This document shows, piece after piece, positions 35,874 to 43,475 of a DNA stretch of 64,000 nt; positions within the stretch are counted from its first letter, which is position 1, and each line of letters starts with the position of its first letter. The DNA comes from Acidimicrobiia bacterium (lineage in GTDB: Bacteria; Actinomycetota; Acidimicrobiia; Acidimicrobiales; VFJN01): NCBI GenBank assembly GCA_009694375.1, contig SHVB01000003.1, positions 62,001-126,000 on the forward strand, read 5' to 3'. Made by a program: the position numbers and the translations under genes. The notes beneath the pieces were generated by a model. It saw only the letters and a list, made by a program, of their open reading frames with translations. It ran no database searches and was not told where the DNA came from.

Positions 35874-36511
35874 CCGACCAACCACAGGAACTGCGGGTGG
35901 GGTTTCACCGCGACCTCGATGTGATCGACCAAAAAGTGGTGCGCCTGTTCGCCCTGGTGACCGAAGCACTAGCGGCGGCCAACGAGGCCCTGCTGGGCGA
36001 TAACACCGATGCCCTGGCCACGGTTCGGGCCGGCGAGAAAATGATCGACGGCCTGATGTTGGAAATCGAAGGCGACATCGAGCGACTGCTCCTCTTGCAG
36101 TCCCCGATGGCGGGCGACCTGCGGTATGCCCTGGCCATCATCCGCATCGTCCCGGAACTGGAGCGGTCGGGCGACCTCGCCGAGCACATCGCTAAGCGGG
36201 CGGGCACCGGCCTAGTGGCCCAACTCTCCCCTGCGGCACGCGGCATGCTCGAACGCATGGGGACCGTCGCCATTGAACTCTGGCGCATGGCCGCCGAGGG
36301 CTTTATCCAGCGGGATCCCACCGCGGGGGAGCGCCTGGAAGCCGCCGACGACGAGGTGGACGAGCTTCACACTCGCCTCACCGCAGAGTTGCTCGCCGGA
36401 GGCGTGGCGGGGTCTGCCGCCGCCGATGCCACCCTGGTGGCCAGGTTCTACGAGCGACTCGGAGACCACGCTGTACATATCGCCGTTCGCGTGGCGAGTG
36501 CGGTGTCCTGA
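35870..36511 (+). CDS. phoU: PhoU-family protein
   Basis: A 213-residue all-helical PhoU with two three-helix repeats. The E/DxxxD metal-cluster type motifs are seen in ATVRAGEKMIDGLMLEIEGD and EAADDEVDELHTRLTAELL. The conserved DLRYALAIIRIVPELERSGDLAEHIAKRA and ARFYERLGDHAVHIAVRV are present. PhoU normally represses the Pho regulon through PhoR and PstB. Here no pst or phoR gene is adjacent. Instead it is translationally coupled (ATGA) to an acyl-CoA synthetase, so its usual regulatory partners must lie elsewhere or it has a different job. Confidence 0.9.
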   Translation: MTDQPQELRVGFHRDLDVIDQKVVRLFALVTEALAAANEALLGDNTDALATVRAGEKMIDGLMLEIEGDIERLLLLQSPMAGDLRYALAIIRIVPELERSGDLAEHIAKRAGTGLVAQLSPAARGMLERMGTVAIELWRMAAEGFIQRDPTAGERLEAADDEVDELHTRLTAELLAGGVAGSAAADATLVARFYERLGDHAVHIAVRVASAVS

Positions 36512-36565
36512 CTTTTCACCCTGGCCGACCACCTCAACCGGCCGGGCCTGAGGCATACTGTGGCC

Positions 36566-37393
36566 ATGGCAGAGCAACGCACCTCATCTAATCCGGCCCT
36601 GAACGACAAGGCCTTCAAACGAGTCTCCGAGAGCAGCGCGGGCTGGGCCGCGGGCACCGACCAACTGGAGACCGCCTACCAGTCGCCTTCCTACCAGCCC
36701 CCGGCCACCGGTCACGCCGCCATGACGGTCAACGGGACGGTCTGGGCCACTGCCGCCCTGCTGGTACTGCTCGTGGCCGCCGGGGTGTACGGGTGGAACA
36801 GCGTGGACACCAGCGGAACCCAGGTTCAGTTCCCCGCGTGGGTACTGTTGGTCATGCTCGCCGCGTTCGGCGTGGCCCTGCTTACGATTTTCAAGCCGAA
36901 TCTGGCCCGGTTCACCGCTCCGGCCTACGCCTTGCTCGAGGGAGCGATTCTGGGGGCGATCTCGGCGGTGTACAACAGCGCCTACGACGGAATCGTCCTG
37001 CAGGCCATCGGCCTCACCATCGGGGTATTTGCGGTGATGCTGTTCCTCTTCGCCACCCGGATCATCACCATCACCGACAAACTCCGAATGGGCATTGTGG
37101 CGGCCACCGGGGCCGTGGTGTTGATGTACCTGGTCAACATCATCCTCAGCCTGTTCGGCGCGTCGGTGCCTTTCCTACACGACTCGAGCTTCTTGGGCAT
37201 CGCCATCAGTCTGGTGATCGTGGCCGTTGCGGCCTTCAATCTCCTCCTGGACTTCGACTTCGTGGAGCGCGGCGTAGCGGCCGGCGCACCCAAGCAAACC
37301 GAGTGGTACGCGGCTTTTGGACTGCTCATCACGATCGTATGGCTCTACCTCGAGGTCTTGCGCCTGCTCTCCAAGTTGCAGGGCCGCAACTAA
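36566..37393 (+). CDS. Bax inhibitor-1/YccA family membrane protein
   Basis: A 275-residue multi-pass protein with seven predicted transmembrane helices after a soluble N-terminus (SSNPALNDKAFKRVSES). It matches the actinobacterial Bax1-I family: SSAGWAAG, the short helices FPAWVLLVMLAAFGVALLTI and APAYALLEGAILGAISAVYN, and the C-terminal DFDFVERGVAAGAPKQTEWYAAFGLL with conserved acidic residues near the pore. BI-1 proteins are implicated in calcium leak and membrane stress, but the function here is not known. The ATG is 6 nt after CATACT; a GTG at 36560, closer to a GAGG, is an alternative start. Confidence 0.87.
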   Translation: MAEQRTSSNPALNDKAFKRVSESSAGWAAGTDQLETAYQSPSYQPPATGHAAMTVNGTVWATAALLVLLVAAGVYGWNSVDTSGTQVQFPAWVLLVMLAAFGVALLTIFKPNLARFTAPAYALLEGAILGAISAVYNSAYDGIVLQAIGLTIGVFAVMLFLFATRIITITDKLRMGIVAATGAVVLMYLVNIILSLFGASVPFLHDSSFLGIAISLVIVAVAAFNLLLDFDFVERGVAAGAPKQTEWYAAFGLLITIVWLYLEVLRLLSKLQGRN

Positions 37394-37482
37394 CGGTGGA
37401 CCGGCGCTGATTCGGTGGCCAGCCGGGTCGTTGCGTACGCTCCCGGTTCTTCACAAACCCCCACGAGCGCGCAGGAGTAGGC

Positions 37483-38376
37483 ATGGCTGATCTCGGTTTC
37501 GATGGCAAGGTGGCGATTATCACCGGAGCCGGGGGTGGCCTCGGCCGCTCGCATGCCCTCGACCTCGCCCGGCGGGGCGCCCTCGTGGTGGTCAATGACC
37601 TCGGTGGTGCCAGTGATGGCACCGGTCATTCGACCACCGCCGCCCAAGCGGTGGTCGACGAGATCACCGCCCTCGGGGGCGAGGCCATCGCCAACTACGA
37701 CAGTGTGGCTACCCCCGAGGGAGGGGCCGGCATCGTGCAGACCGCCATCGACACGTTCGGTCGTATCGACATCATCATCAATAACGCAGGGATTCTGCGC
37801 GACACGTCATTCAAGAACATGACGCCGGACCAGCTCAACCCCGTACTCGATGTGCACCTTCGGGGGGCCTTCTACGTCACCCAACCGGCCTGGCAGATCA
37901 TGCGAGACCAGGGCTATGGCCGCATCATCAACACCTCATCGGGGGCGGGCATCTTCGGCAACTTCGGCCAGACGAACTACGGGGCCGCCAAGATGGGTCT
38001 CGTCGGCTTCACCCGGGTGTTAGCGGTGGAAGGGGCCAAGAACAACATCAAGGCCAACGCCATCGCCCCGGTTGCCAAGACCCGCATGACCGAGGAGTTG
38101 CTCGGCGCCGCCGCCGACCGATTGGCCCCCGAACTCGTCACTCCCATTGTCACCTACCTGGCCCACGAGGACTGCCCGGTGAGCGGCGAGGTCTATTCCG
38201 TGGGGGGCGGGCGCGTGGCCCGCGTGTTCGTAGGGGTCACCCCCGGCCACTTCGATGAGCATCTCACCCCCGAGGGTGTGCGGGACAATTTTGACAAGAT
38301 CCACCAAGAAGAGGGCTACGAGGTACCCGGCAATCTCAACGAAGAGATGATGCTCGCCTTCAAGGCGATGAGCTAA
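37483..38376 (+). CDS. SDR-family (3R)-hydroxyacyl-CoA dehydrogenase-like protein
   Basis: A 297-residue SDR of the MFE-2/Hsd4A type. It shows ITGAGGGLGRSHALDLA, VVVNDLGGASDGTGHSTTAAQ, IIINNAGILRDTSFKNM, INTSSGAGIFGNFGQTNYGAAKMGLVGF (Ser, Tyr, Lys) and a long C-terminal extension (YSVGGGRVARVFVGVTPG and on). It should oxidise 3-hydroxyacyl-CoA. It is a second, separately placed paralogue of the SDR next to the MaoC hydratase. The two share the GGS/AxDG insert but differ in the C-terminal tail. A good AGGAG Shine-Dalgarno lies 5 nt before the ATG, so this gene is not leaderless. Confidence 0.87.
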   Translation: MADLGFDGKVAIITGAGGGLGRSHALDLARRGALVVVNDLGGASDGTGHSTTAAQAVVDEITALGGEAIANYDSVATPEGGAGIVQTAIDTFGRIDIIINNAGILRDTSFKNMTPDQLNPVLDVHLRGAFYVTQPAWQIMRDQGYGRIINTSSGAGIFGNFGQTNYGAAKMGLVGFTRVLAVEGAKNNIKANAIAPVAKTRMTEELLGAAADRLAPELVTPIVTYLAHEDCPVSGEVYSVGGGRVARVFVGVTPGHFDEHLTPEGVRDNFDKIHQEEGYEVPGNLNEEMMLAFKAMS

Positions 38377-38411
38377 TAAACCCTGGCCCGGCCACTCTCC
38401 GGGCTGATCGG

Positions 38412-38424
38412 TACACTGCGGTCA
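38412..38424 (+). promoter_or_regulatory. predicted leaderless -10 element (TACACT)
   Basis: TACACT at 38412-38417 followed by 6 nt and the ATG of the sulfotransferase-like gene. Confidence 0.5.
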
Positions 38425-39176
38425 TGACGGGGGGGATCGTGCTCCATGTGGGCACGCACAAGACTGGCACCACCTCGCTGCAACAGTTCCTGGCCGACCA
38501 AAACGCCGGCCTGCTGGCCGACGCCGGGATCATGTATCCGCCGGGCCTGGTCATTCCCAATTCCCACGCCGAACTTCCGTTGCTGGCCATCCGTCCTGAG
38601 CGATTTTGGCCGGCGCGCTTGCGCCTACCGGAGACCCAAGAGCCGGCATGGCTCTCCCATGCCGAGGCCCACGTGCGCGATTACGTCAGCCGCCCCGGCC
38701 CCGAAGTCGTCGTCTTTTCCCACGAAGACCTCAGCTACCTCCGGTTCGATGATGAACTGGAACGGCTGCGAGACCTGCTCGGTACTGGCCCCGTGCGGGT
38801 CATCGTGTTCCTCCGGGACAAGACCGCCTTCCTGCGGTCCTACCGCCAGCAACTCGAAGCCACCGGGTTTCCGGTGAGCACCGATCCGTCCTCCTTCGCC
38901 TATGTAGAGGACGACTCCTGGCTCCTCGACTACGACGCGCTCCTGGCCGGGTATCGGCGGTGGTTCGGCCACGAACACGTGGACGTGATCGACTACGACG
39001 CCACCATGGCCGCGGACGGTTCTGTCATCCCGGCCTTTGCCGAGCAGATCGGTATCGACCGAGCCAACCTCCCCGACATTGACCGGTATTTCGTGAATCA
39101 GACGGGAAGCCAGTTCCGCCTCACCCCCGAACAACTCGCGGCCACCCGCCGACGGCTGAAAGAACAGGCACCGTGA
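38424..39176 (+). CDS. sulfotransferase-like protein
   Basis: A 250-residue P-loop protein of the sulfotransferase superfamily. The N-terminal LHVGTHKTGTTSLQQFLADQ is the 5'-phosphosulfate-binding loop with Lys and Thr. VIVFLRDKTAFLRSYRQQLE supplies the Arg/Ser of the 3'-phosphate-binding region that recognises PAPS. There is no signal peptide or membrane segment. It would transfer sulfate from PAPS to a carbohydrate or lipid acceptor. The next gene, a glycosyltransferase, overlaps its stop by four bases, so a glycan or glycolipid substrate is plausible. The in-window cysDNC genes could supply PAPS. Confidence 0.82.
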   Translation: MTGGIVLHVGTHKTGTTSLQQFLADQNAGLLADAGIMYPPGLVIPNSHAELPLLAIRPERFWPARLRLPETQEPAWLSHAEAHVRDYVSRPGPEVVVFSHEDLSYLRFDDELERLRDLLGTGPVRVIVFLRDKTAFLRSYRQQLEATGFPVSTDPSSFAYVEDDSWLLDYDALLAGYRRWFGHEHVDVIDYDATMAADGSVIPAFAEQIGIDRANLPDIDRYFVNQTGSQFRLTPEQLAATRRRLKEQAP

Positions 39177-40327
39177 GTACCACCTTCGCTCCCGCCCCCA
39201 TCCGGTGGACCTTCCTGGCCCCGAGCTGCCCCCGCCCGACCGGTGGCGATATCGCAAGGTTCGAACTGGTGAACGCCCTCGCCCGCCTTGGCACCGACCA
39301 CGTTCGCGTCGTCCACCTTCCCCACGACGAGATGACGATCCGCAGCCAGGCGGACCTTCCCTGGTTCGCCTTCGATGAGGCCGTCGAGCACCGCTTCGGC
39401 GCCCACCTCGCCCCCGAGGAAATCCCCGACAGCGACGTAGTGGTGTACTCAACAAAACTCATCGCCACGGCCCTTGCCCCCTCCGGCGGAGCCCCCGGCC
39501 GCCGCCTGTTAGAGGCCCTGCAACAACCGGGTGCCCACCGCTGGCTACCGATCACTCTTCTTCAAGGACACGGTGTGTTTCCGGCCGCCATAGAGAATCT
39601 CGCCCTCGACCTTCCGGGTCCGAAAGTGTGCGTGGGATCCTGGATGGTGGACCTGGCGGTGAACCACGGCGTGCCGGCGAACCATGTGGTGAACATCCCC
39701 AACGGCCTCGATCACGAGCGGTTTCGGATCCTCCGGCCCATCGCCGGGCGGTCACCTCGGGCCACGATGAACTTTGATCCGTTCCCGGCGAAGCGAGGCG
39801 AGGCTGGCCTCATGGCCCTCGAGCGGCTCCATCGCTCCCTCGGTGTGCCGAGCACCGTGTTCGGGACGATTCCCTTGGCCCGGACCCTGGACCCTGGACT
39901 CGAGTTTGTTTTAGCGCCCGGCCAGGCGATCCTCGCCGAGAAGATCTACCCCGGTGCCTCGATGTTCCTCCAGCCCAGTTGGCGCGAAGGGTTCGGGATG
40001 TGTGCGGTGGAGGCAATGGCGTGCGGCTGTGCGCTGGTTACCACCGACAACGGTGGATCAGCCGATTACGCCATCGACGGCGAGACGGCCATGATCTGCG
40101 GTGGAGAGCCCGACGACATGGCCGACGTGCTCAGCCAACTCAGCGGCGACGACAATCTGCGTAGACGGATCGCCACCAACGGAGCTCACTTTGTCGACCG
40201 ATTCCGGTGGTCGGACAGCGCTCAGCGCCTCCGCTCCGTGGCCGCCGCCGGGCTGGCCGACCCACTGCGGTATCGGCGCACCGCGCCGATCGACCCCGAC
40301 CGAGACTATCCACCGGTGCTTCAGTAG
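39173..40327 (+). CDS. GT4-like glycosyltransferase
   Basis: A 384-residue GT-B fold enzyme. The N-terminal half has TFLAPSCPRPTGGDIARFELVNALA (donor-domain start with Gly-Gly loop). The C-terminal half has NIPNGLDHERF, the E-x7-E region SWREGFGMCAVEAMACGCALVTTDNGGSADY, and a late helix typical of retaining GT4 enzymes. It likely uses a nucleotide sugar at the cytosolic membrane face; donor and acceptor are unknown. The GTG start sits in a GTGA junction with the sulfotransferase-like gene. Its last seven bases overlap the end of the convergent PhyH gene. Confidence 0.85.
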   Translation: MSTTFAPAPIRWTFLAPSCPRPTGGDIARFELVNALARLGTDHVRVVHLPHDEMTIRSQADLPWFAFDEAVEHRFGAHLAPEEIPDSDVVVYSTKLIATALAPSGGAPGRRLLEALQQPGAHRWLPITLLQGHGVFPAAIENLALDLPGPKVCVGSWMVDLAVNHGVPANHVVNIPNGLDHERFRILRPIAGRSPRATMNFDPFPAKRGEAGLMALERLHRSLGVPSTVFGTIPLARTLDPGLEFVLAPGQAILAEKIYPGASMFLQPSWREGFGMCAVEAMACGCALVTTDNGGSADYAIDGETAMICGGEPDDMADVLSQLSGDDNLRRRIATNGAHFVDRFRWSDSAQRLRSVAAAGLADPLRYRRTAPIDPDRDYPPVLQ

Positions 40328-41349
40328 AGAATCGGAAGTTGCCCCACCGGATAGGCCGAGGGCGCAAAAAACCAGGACTCGATGGCGTAACGAGGACGGG
40401 TCATGGTGGGCGACAAAGCCGTTCGATGGACGAGCAGATGGTCGAACAGCAAGGCGTCGCCCGATTCGAAAACCGGACGCAGGATCGGCACAGCGCCGGC
40501 TTCCTCGGATACCGCCCGATTCGACAGCGACCAGTCAAACGGCGAATCGTCATCGCTCGCCAGCACCCGGCCCACCCGCTTGGGCACCACGTCGAGCCCG
40601 GGAGCGTCCACGCCACAGTCAGTGAGAGCCAGCCAGACATTGAACGCGCCCACCTGATCACCCAGGAAGGCTCCGTCCTGATGCCATCCGCCGTGTGGGA
40701 CCTGATCGGGCGGCACCCTTCGCATGGTGCACTTCAGGGCGGAAAGCAAGGGGCGTTCGCCGAGGAACTCCGTCATCACCGCACCGACACCCACGTCGTC
40801 CATCAGGTCGAGGAGTTCGAACAGCATCCGGGGTGAGTCGACAGTCCACATCCCCCCGCGCTGGCGCAGGAAAAGACGATGGTCGGCCTCCGAGAGTCCC
40901 CCGGCGAGGCGGTCGGGCATCGAGCCCGGGCTGTACCAACTGGCATCAACCAAGGCGGGATTCTCCGCGGCCGCATCGAGGGCGGCCAGGGAGGCATCCA
41001 TGCCGGCCACCAACAGTGCCACCCGCTCCGGTGGCACCAATCCGCGCACCAACACACATCCACTCTGCGCGAACCCCTCCCGAACCGCCGCCGCGTCTAG
41101 GTCAACCGCGTCCACCTCAAACACCTCGCCCGTCGGGGGGGTGGCCCGAATGGGCGCGGGAGCCACCGAGGGCGGCGACACCAGGGTGGCTGGACCATCG
41201 CGACGGAGACCCACCAGGGCGAGCTCAACGGCGGTGTCACGGGCCTGACGATTCTGGGCGGCCAGCAGATCGATGGCGCCGCGCGTCTCGCCCGCTGCCG
41301 CCAGTGCCTCGGCCTGATGGATCGCCAGCGTGCCCGCCTGGCTCGTCAT
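40321..41349 (-). CDS. phytanoyl-CoA dioxygenase (PhyH) family protein
   Basis: A 342-residue non-heme Fe(II)/2-oxoglutarate oxygenase. The facial triad is visible as HxD in GGWHQDGAFLGDQVGAFNVW and a distal His in LLFDHLLVHRTALS. The conserved Arg (MTRPRYAIE), which binds 2-oxoglutarate, follows. About 75 N-terminal residues before the oxygenase are helical and resemble one or two TPR-like repeats (HQAEALAAAGETRGAIDLLA). PhyH-type enzymes hydroxylate lipids, sugars or small molecules. It faces the sulfotransferase/glycosyltransferase pair tail to tail, so a tailoring role on the same product is possible but unproven. A GGGGGA lies 5 nt before the ATG. Confidence 0.85.
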   Translation of the reverse strand: MTSQAGTLAIHQAEALAAAGETRGAIDLLAAQNRQARDTAVELALVGLRRDGPATLVSPPSVAPAPIRATPPTGEVFEVDAVDLDAAAVREGFAQSGCVLVRGLVPPERVALLVAGMDASLAALDAAAENPALVDASWYSPGSMPDRLAGGLSEADHRLFLRQRGGMWTVDSPRMLFELLDLMDDVGVGAVMTEFLGERPLLSALKCTMRRVPPDQVPHGGWHQDGAFLGDQVGAFNVWLALTDCGVDAPGLDVVPKRVGRVLASDDDSPFDWSLSNRAVSEEAGAVPILRPVFESGDALLFDHLLVHRTALSPTMTRPRYAIESWFFAPSAYPVGQLPILY

Positions 41350-41560
41350 GTCGTTCCCCCGCTTTTCTGCCAGGCTGAAAACTTACCGCGGCGACGGTGG
41401 TGTGTCTAGCCGTGGCGGGGCCGCTCGGCGAGGTCTTCCGGTTGGTTTCTCCCATGCGACCACCACCGGGGCTGGTCATCGGGCACCGGCACTCGGCTGA
41501 GAGGTGGCCGCGATCCTGCCCCACGGGGCGATCCAGGATCACCCCTCATAATCCGCTGAT

Positions 41561-41986
41561 TCAGCGAGTGGCCCACCACCGCGTATCAGACTCCTCCACC
41601 GGGTCGGATGCTTCGCCGGTGCCCAGATCGATCACCGGTGGGTCGGTGACGGGTTGGAGCGCCCGCAGGGCCACCACCAACTCGGCGAGGACAAGCGGCT
41701 CCAGCAACACGAACTCGGCCCCGGCCTGGCGGGCTTGGTCACCCGCCGCCACATCGTCGGCGACGGCCAAGATGCGCACTCGGGGCGTCTCAACGCGCAT
41801 CCGATGTAGGTCATTGAAGCCCTCGCCCGCCAAATCGACGATGACGGCATCGGCCCAATCGGGCTCCCCACTGGCACCGTCGTACGACGACTGCACGTTG
41901 CAACTGCACCCGAGATTCTCCGCCTGACCCTGCACGAGTGACGCAAGATCTAGGTCGTCGGTGAGGACGAGCACTCGAAGATCCAT
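41561..41986 (-). CDS. degenerate CheY-like receiver-domain protein
   Basis: A 141-residue stand-alone receiver-type domain. The fold pattern fits CheY: LRVLVLTDDLDLASLV (Asp10, Asp11), phospho-acceptor position Asp51 in AVIVDLAGEGFND, ILAVADD and AGAEFVLLEPLVL. Two switch residues are altered. The conserved Lys before Pro is Glu96, and the Thr/Ser after beta-4 is Val/Ala. A phosphorylation-independent or metal-free input domain is therefore likely. No effector domain or adjacent histidine kinase is present. A strong AAGGAG Shine-Dalgarno, 5 nt before the ATG, sets the start. Confidence 0.72.
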   Translation of the reverse strand: MDLRVLVLTDDLDLASLVQGQAENLGCSCNVQSSYDGASGEPDWADAVIVDLAGEGFNDLHRMRVETPRVRILAVADDVAAGDQARQAGAEFVLLEPLVLAELVVALRALQPVTDPPVIDLGTGEASDPVEESDTRWWATR

Positions 41987-42113
41987 GGGCGCTCCTTCAG
42001 TTGAGCCTGTGTACCCATTGTTCCACCGAACGGTCCTTCCCGGGGGAAAAATCTCCTCACTTACCGCCCTGCCTCCGCAACATAGGCTCCTGGAGGACCT
42101 CCGCCATTGTTCG

Positions 42114-42533
42114 TCACGGTGGCGGCGCCACCGCAGAGCCGTGGTGGGCCACACAACGCCACCGCTCCCCCGTGCGCACAAAGACGTTGATGGCGGCGAT
42201 GGTTCCGCCACCGTCAACGCTGATGAGGTTCTCATCCACCGTCACCCAGGCGGTATCCCCCGCCACCGAGACGACCTCGTCGGTGAGGATGAACTGCAGG
42301 GGGTTTGGGCCTCCGAACAGAGCGAACCATGAGCCCGACACGGCGCCCCAGCCGCGGAGTGTGCGCCAACCCGGGTGGGTGCAGGAAACGCGGTCGTCGT
42401 GCACCCAGGCGTCGGACATCGCGTCGAGGTCGCGCGCCTCGAAGGCATCGTAGAAACAACGGTTCGCCGCCCGGACGGCGGCCTCATCAAGGGAGTCGCT
42501 CGGGTACTCATCGTCGGGGGCAAACTCCGTCAT
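42114..42533 (-). CDS. SnoaL-like (NTF2-fold) protein
   Basis: A 139-residue SnoaL/DUF4440-like protein. The helices ALRAANRCFYDAF-type (AAVRAANRCFYDAFEARDLDAM) and the motif WVHDDRVSCTHPGWRTLRGWGAV are the signature of the family. They are followed by strands FILTDEVVSVAGDTAWVTVDEN and VFVRTGERWRCVAHHGSAV. Members may be isomerases, hydratases or ligand-binding proteins; catalytic function is not assigned. The ATG giving MTEFAPDDEYPS is favoured because TAGCGT lies 7 nt upstream; a longer version would add ten residues. Divergent from an alpha/beta hydrolase. Confidence 0.78.
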   Translation of the reverse strand: MTEFAPDDEYPSDSLDEAAVRAANRCFYDAFEARDLDAMSDAWVHDDRVSCTHPGWRTLRGWGAVSGSWFALFGGPNPLQFILTDEVVSVAGDTAWVTVDENLISVDGGGTIAAINVFVRTGERWRCVAHHGSAVAPPP

Positions 42534-42546
42534 GGCCGCCACGCTA
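42534..42546 (-). promoter_or_regulatory. predicted leaderless -10 element (TAGCGT)
   Basis: Minus-strand TAGCGT (42546-42541), 7 nt, then the ATG at 42533. It decides the start of the SnoaL-like gene. Confidence 0.45.
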
Positions 42547-42583
42547 TTCGCCTCGGCGCCCATCGCCGGATCAAGATGTCCCT

Positions 42584-43426
42584 ATGCGTTCGCTGCCCTC
42601 CTCCTGCGGCGTCAGCCTGGCGGTCCATGACTTCGGCGGAAGCGGCCGGCCCACGCTCTTTGCCCATGCCACCGGACTCCACGGCGCGGTCTGGGAGCCC
42701 TTCGCGGCGGCCCTCGGCGACGGCTTTCAGCGGTGGGCCCTGGACTTTCGCGCCCATGGCCAATCGGTGGTGCCACCGAACCAACCGCTCCCGTGGACGG
42801 AAATGGGAGACGACGTGGAGGCGGCGGTGCACCACCTCCCGGGCCAACCCGGGCAGTTCCTCGGTATCGGCCACTCGATGGGGGCCGCCGCATTGCTCCT
42901 CGCCGAGCAGGCCCGCCCGGGCACCTTCGCCGGGCTCTGGCTCTTCGAACCCATCGCGCCACCACCGAGCCCCGCCGGGGCGATGGAGGGCGGTAAGCAT
43001 CTGTCCGAGGGCGCCGCCCGCCGGCGCGAAAACTTCCCGACCGCCGCCGAGGCCTTGGCGCACTACAGCGCGAAACCGCCTCTGAATACCTGGCAAGCGG
43101 CGGCCTTAGCGGCCTACGTCCGGCATGGATTTGTAGCCGACGAGGATGGAACAGTGCACCTGGCCTGCCGACCGGCCGACGAAGCCCAGATCTTTCGCGG
43201 TGGCGACGGCCACCAGGCCTTCAGTCGGCTCGGGGACGTGCACTGCCCGGTGCTAGTGGTGTGCGGAGACCACCTTCTTCCCCCCGGCGCCCTGGCCGAG
43301 GCCATCGCCCTCGTCCTGCCTCAGGGGAGCCTTGAACGCCACCGCTTCATGGGTCATTTCGGGCCGCTCGAAGCGCCCCGAACACTCGCCGCCTCGGCCG
43401 CCGCCTTCGCCGCCACCCTCCGCTGA
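42584..43426 (+). CDS. alpha/beta hydrolase
   Basis: A 280-residue alpha/beta hydrolase. It shows FGGSGRPTLFAHATGLHGAVW (oxyanion and HG-type loop), WALDFRAHGQS, the nucleophile elbow GIGHSMGAAALLLAEQ, an acid strand VLVVCGDHLL and a C-terminal His in FMGHFGPLEAP. It resembles fluoroacetate-dehalogenase/epoxide-hydrolase-like sequences, but the nucleophile is Ser, pointing to an esterase or related hydrolase. The upstream 50 nt hold a CAAGAT that could be a weak -10, six nt before the ATG. The substrate is unknown. Confidence 0.83.
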   Translation: MRSLPSSCGVSLAVHDFGGSGRPTLFAHATGLHGAVWEPFAAALGDGFQRWALDFRAHGQSVVPPNQPLPWTEMGDDVEAAVHHLPGQPGQFLGIGHSMGAAALLLAEQARPGTFAGLWLFEPIAPPPSPAGAMEGGKHLSEGAARRRENFPTAAEALAHYSAKPPLNTWQAAALAAYVRHGFVADEDGTVHLACRPADEAQIFRGGDGHQAFSRLGDVHCPVLVVCGDHLLPPGALAEAIALVLPQGSLERHRFMGHFGPLEAPRTLAASAAAFAATLR

Positions 43427-43462
43427 GCCAACCGCCCGCCGGTTGCTGTCACACCCCCGGCC

Positions 43463-43475
43463 TAGCCTGACGCCA
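43463..43475 (+). promoter_or_regulatory. predicted leaderless -10 element (TAGCCT)
   Basis: TAGCCT at 43463-43468, 6 nt, then the ATG of the RecB-like nuclease gene. Confidence 0.5.

Noticed and set aside
41350-41560. A gene in the ~210-base gap between the PhyH and receiver-domain genes
   Set aside because: Frames through it are shadows without start signals or motifs; a weak CGCTG/CAGCG stem near 41550 is all that is seen.
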